From contig JAFSGU010000018.1 in the NCBI GenBank assembly GCA_017440665.1, forward strand, positions 1-34,866: DNA of 34,866 bases. Reading direction: 5' to 3'. Of the stretch, positions 32,785 to 34,866 are shown one piece after another (within the stretch, counting starts at the first letter, position 1; every line of letters starts with the position of its first letter). The stretch is from Clostridia bacterium. Lineage in GTDB: Bacteria; Bacillota; Clostridia; Oscillospirales; CAG-272. Both the position numbers and the translations under genes were made by a program. The notes under the pieces are model-generated. The model ran no database searches. It was not told the origin of the DNA and saw only the letters and a list, made by a program, of their open reading frames with translations.

Positions 32785-34038
32785 ATGAGTATTTTAACGA
32801 GTATTACAAGAATGTGGCTTACCCGCAGTACAAAGCCATTCATTTTCAAAAATGAGTTTGACCGCAAGCTGGATTTCATAGACTGTGAAAACCTTGGGCT
32901 TTATGTTCACATCCCATTTTGCAAAAGTATATGTAATTTTTGCCCTTACTGTAAGGTCAAATACTCCGAGGAGTTATGTAACAGATATGTAGATGCACTG
33001 CTTCGCGAAATACATATGGTTGGCAGTGAGCTTACTAGCAAAAAAGAAACCACCAGTCTGTATTTCGGAGGGGGTACACCCGCACTTGCCGCCCATAGGA
33101 TGGGGGAAATAATAAATACGCTAAATGAATATTTTATAATAACCGAGGGGATCGGAGTCGAGCTGCACCCGGACAATGTTACACCGGACGTTCTGCGTAC
33201 TTTAAAGGAAGCGGGAGTTACAAAAATCAGTATAGGAATACAGTCTTTCTCCGAAAAATATCAAGCTGTCCTTGGCAGAAAGTCCCTCGATGCGGAAAAA
33301 TTAAAAAATGCGCTTTCTCAAGTACCATTCGAGACTGTTTCGATGGACTTCATTTTCGCGCTCCCGGGTCAAACCTTTGATGACCTGAAGCTTGACGTTG
33401 ACACAGCATTCAGTATCGGCGCGAATCACGTTGCCATATATCCGTTCATTGACTTTACGTTTACATCAAGTAAGGTAAAAGCTCTTCCGAAAAGGGAGAA
33501 GCGCGCGATTCTTGACCGTATCACAAATTACTGTCTTGACAAGGGGTATACACGAAGCTCTATATGGACATTTTCAAGTGAAAAACAAGCAAAATACTCT
33601 TCTATGACAAGGGATAATTTTCTCGGCTTCGGTTGTTCAGCCACCACCTTGCTTAAAGACAGCTTTAAAATAAACACTTTCTCACAGGAGGAATACTGTA
33701 AAAGGATAGACGGTAATACTTTGCCAACTTCCCTTACTATTCGCTTCACACTACGTCAAAGAATGATCTATTATCTGTTCTGGACAGCCTACAGTACAAA
33801 AGTGAATTCCGAGGCTTTCGAAAAATTCTTCGGTGTTCCGCTTTCAAAAATGTATGGCATTGAGCTTAAGATTGCGACTTTGCTCGGCTTCGTGACGGAA
33901 AATAACGGCACGTATTCTATGACGCTCAAAGGTGCCTTCTATTACCACTATTACGAAAATTTCTATACGCTTGCTTACATTGATAAAATGTGGGGTATCA
34001 TGCGTAAGACCGCATTTCCCGAAAAAATCGTCCTTTAA
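32785..34038 (+). CDS. HemW/HemN-like radical SAM protein, function unknown
   Basis: The product (417 aa) resembles the oxygen-independent coproporphyrinogen oxidase superfamily: LYVHIPFCKSICNFCPYC (C46, C50, C53, plus C56), SLYFGGGTPA, VELHPDNVTPDVL, KISIGIQSF and MDFIFALPGQT. A HemN_C-like winged region is suggested at the C terminus. The superfamily also includes haem chaperones (HemW), haem-degrading enzymes and class C radical SAM methyltransferases, so haem synthesis should not be assumed. HemN-type enzymes have Cys one residue after the third cluster Cys; here it is two residues after. The N terminus (1-22) is basic and amphipathic. No haem gene is nearby. The close pairing with the upstream radical SAM gene suggests that they act in one pathway. 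It ends at a strong terminator. Confidence 0.85.
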   Translation: MSILTSITRMWLTRSTKPFIFKNEFDRKLDFIDCENLGLYVHIPFCKSICNFCPYCKVKYSEELCNRYVDALLREIHMVGSELTSKKETTSLYFGGGTPALAAHRMGEIINTLNEYFIITEGIGVELHPDNVTPDVLRTLKEAGVTKISIGIQSFSEKYQAVLGRKSLDAEKLKNALSQVPFETVSMDFIFALPGQTFDDLKLDVDTAFSIGANHVAIYPFIDFTFTSSKVKALPKREKRAILDRITNYCLDKGYTRSSIWTFSSEKQAKYSSMTRDNFLGFGCSATTLLKDSFKINTFSQEEYCKRIDGNTLPTSLTIRFTLRQRMIYYLFWTAYSTKVNSEAFEKFFGVPLSKMYGIELKIATLLGFVTENNGTYSMTLKGAFYYHYYENFYTLAYIDKMWGIMRKTAFPEKIVL

Positions 34039-34074
34039 CATTTCAGCATTTTTCCTGTCGCAACACGCAAATAT

Positions 34075-34107
34075 CCCCTCCTGCGGTCTGCAGGAGGGGG
34101 ATTTTTT
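34075..34107 (+). terminator. Strong terminator closing the murD to radical SAM unit
   Basis: Perfect 10-bp arms CCCCTCCTGC (34075-34084) and GCAGGAGGGG (34090-34099) with a 5-base loop, followed by GATTTTTT. It lies between convergent genes and may also hinder transcription coming from rplQ. Confidence 0.92.
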
Positions 34108-34124
34108 ATTTAGAAGATGATAGA

Positions 34125-34490
34125 TTACTCTTCGGTCTTAACCTCAGCGTCGATGAGCTTGATGAGAGCCATCTCAGCTGCGTCTCCGCGACGGGGACCG
34201 AGCTTGTAGATCTGTGTATAACCACCGTTTCTGTCAGCATACTTGGGAGCGATGTCGTCAAAGAGCTTAACAACAACGTCTCTCTTAGTGATGTATGCGA
34301 GAGCCTGACGCTTAGTAGCAAGCGTGTTCTTCTTACCGAGGGTGATCATCTTTTCGGCCATAGCACGAACTTCCTTAGCGCGTGTGAGAGTGGTCTCGAT
34401 GGAGCCGTTCTCAAGCAGGTATGTTACCATACCGCGAAGCATTGCGTTTCTGTGCGCAGTAGTTCTGCCGAGCTTTCTGGTACCGGGCAT
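34125..34490 (-). CDS. rplQ: 50S ribosomal protein L17
   Basis: L17 is a large-subunit ribosomal protein near the exit tunnel. The product (121 aa, usual bacterial length) has the family start [10 protein letters not shown], the [19 protein letters not shown] segment and the C-terminal [21 protein letters not shown] use the ATG at 34490 because GGAGG lies 8 bases upstream and the family begins MPG; the ATG at 34496 is only two bases from GGAGG. It follows rpoA, the standard order at the end of the alpha operon. Confidence 0.97.
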   Translation of the reverse strand: MPGTRKLGRTTAHRNAMLRGMVTYLLENGSIETTLTRAKEVRAMAEKMITLGKKNTLATKRQALAYITKRDVVVKLFDDIAPKYADRNGGYTQIYKLGPRRGDAAEMALIKLIDAEVKTEE

Positions 34491-34558
34491 GTTCATGTCC
34501 TCCTTTTAGAAATGTAATTCTTTCGGATATCAGTAGCAGAAATCGTACCGTATCCTAA

Positions 34559-34573
34559 CGCCGCCGGGCGGCG
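34559..34573 (-). other. Small GC-rich hairpin between rpoA and rplQ
   Basis: CGCCGC (34559-34564) pairs with GCGGCG (34568-34573) around a 3-base loop just after the rpoA stop. There is no U-tract, so a role in processing or mRNA stability is more likely than termination. Confidence 0.35.
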
Positions 34574-34575
34574 AA

Positions 34576-34866
34576 TTATTCATCCTCGTGCTTGAGTGCA
34601 AGTCCGAGGGACTCAAGCTTGAGAATGACCTCTTCAAGCGACTTCTTACCGAGATTGCGGACCTTCATCATGTCCTCTTCGGTACGGTTGATAAGATCTT
34701 CAACCGTGTCAATGCCCGCACGCTTCAAGCAGTTGAAGCTACGTACAGACATGTCAAGCTCCTCAATGGTCATCTCAAGGACTTTTTCCTTGATGGTCTC
34801 TTCACGTTCAACCATGATCTCCGCATTCTTTGCCTCATCCGACAGATCGACGAATAAGTTGAGATG
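34576..34866 (-). CDS. rpoA: RNA polymerase alpha subunit, C-terminal 96 residues (5' end outside window)
   Basis: The frame is open from the right edge of the window to the TAA at 34576. It encodes [18 protein letters not shown] and then the alpha C-terminal domain: [41 protein letters not shown] and [16 protein letters not shown]. The two helix-hairpin-helix-like elements contact UP-element DNA and activators. The preceding linker is the usual end of the N-terminal dimerisation domain. An internal Met at 34815 is not a true start. It lies directly upstream of rplQ. Confidence 0.96.
   Translation of the reverse strand, partial: HLNLFVDLSDEAKNAEIMVEREETIKEKVLEMTIEELDMSVRSFNCLKRAGIDTVEDLINRTEEDMMKVRNLGKKSLEEVILKLESLGLALKHEDE

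Noticed and set aside
32785..34038. HemN-like gene named as a haem biosynthesis enzyme
   Set aside because: The superfamily is functionally broad, no haem gene is nearby, and the Cys after the cluster motif is shifted by one residue, so a specific name is not justified.
1..34866. tRNA, rRNA, riboswitch, transposase, prophage and attachment-site signals
   Set aside because: None was found on reading both strands; intergenic gaps are short and explained by promoters, hairpins and terminators.

Overview
The window looks like a stretch of chromosome from a low-to-medium GC, strictly anaerobic Gram-positive bacterium, most likely an uncultivated gut or rumen-type member of the Clostridia. This is inferred from S-layer-homology (SLH) surface proteins, strong consensus sigma-A promoters and GGAGG ribosome sites, a FakA/FakB pair, oxygen-sensitive glycyl radical enzymes with their activase, the Firmicutes-style MurD, and an rpoA-rplQ ribosomal operon end. 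No phage, insertion sequence, CRISPR array, tRNA or rRNA gene is visible.

Layout. Positions 1-4787 (minus strand) hold a surface-protein operon: two tandem SLH-CotH kinase-like paralogs and the start of a third SLH protein, driven by a consensus promoter at 4861-4889 with a structured leader. Positions 4999-7637 (minus) hold fakB-fakA (fatty-acid kinase). An XRE regulator with a membrane domain follows on the plus strand at 8013-8609. Positions 8656-11055 (minus) hold a polar amino-acid ABC transporter (binding lipoprotein, permease, ATPase) behind a perfect consensus promoter overlapped by a 9+5+9 palindrome.

Positions 11281-23724 (minus) are the most unusual part. A glycyl-radical activase gene is followed by three tandem glycyl radical enzyme (GRE) paralogs of about 720 residues. 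All three share an active-site loop reading GCNQ, where the well-known dehydratase and decarboxylase GREs have GCVE. Downstream, on the same strand, are three tandem secreted proteins that combine a predicted zincin metalloprotease domain (HExxHLFGAxD) with C-terminal MORN repeats. Two are lipoproteins and one is SLH-anchored.

Positions 24009-34038 (plus strand) hold a membrane-anchored M23-like protein that has lost most catalytic residues. It is followed by a probable seven-gene transcription unit: murD, three successive M42 aminopeptidase homologs (one intact and two with most metal ligands lost), comM/yifB, and two adjacent radical SAM genes of unknown function that look AT-richer than their neighbours. 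A strong terminator closes this unit. The window ends on the minus strand with rplQ and the 3' part of rpoA.

Recurring themes are tandem duplication followed by divergence (CotH x2, GRE x3, zincin-MORN x3, M42 x3) and cell-surface display through SLH domains or lipoprotein anchors. The best candidates for undescribed biology are the GCNQ GRE triplet with a single activase, and the zincin-MORN triplet. All functional statements come from reading motifs by eye; no database search was run.
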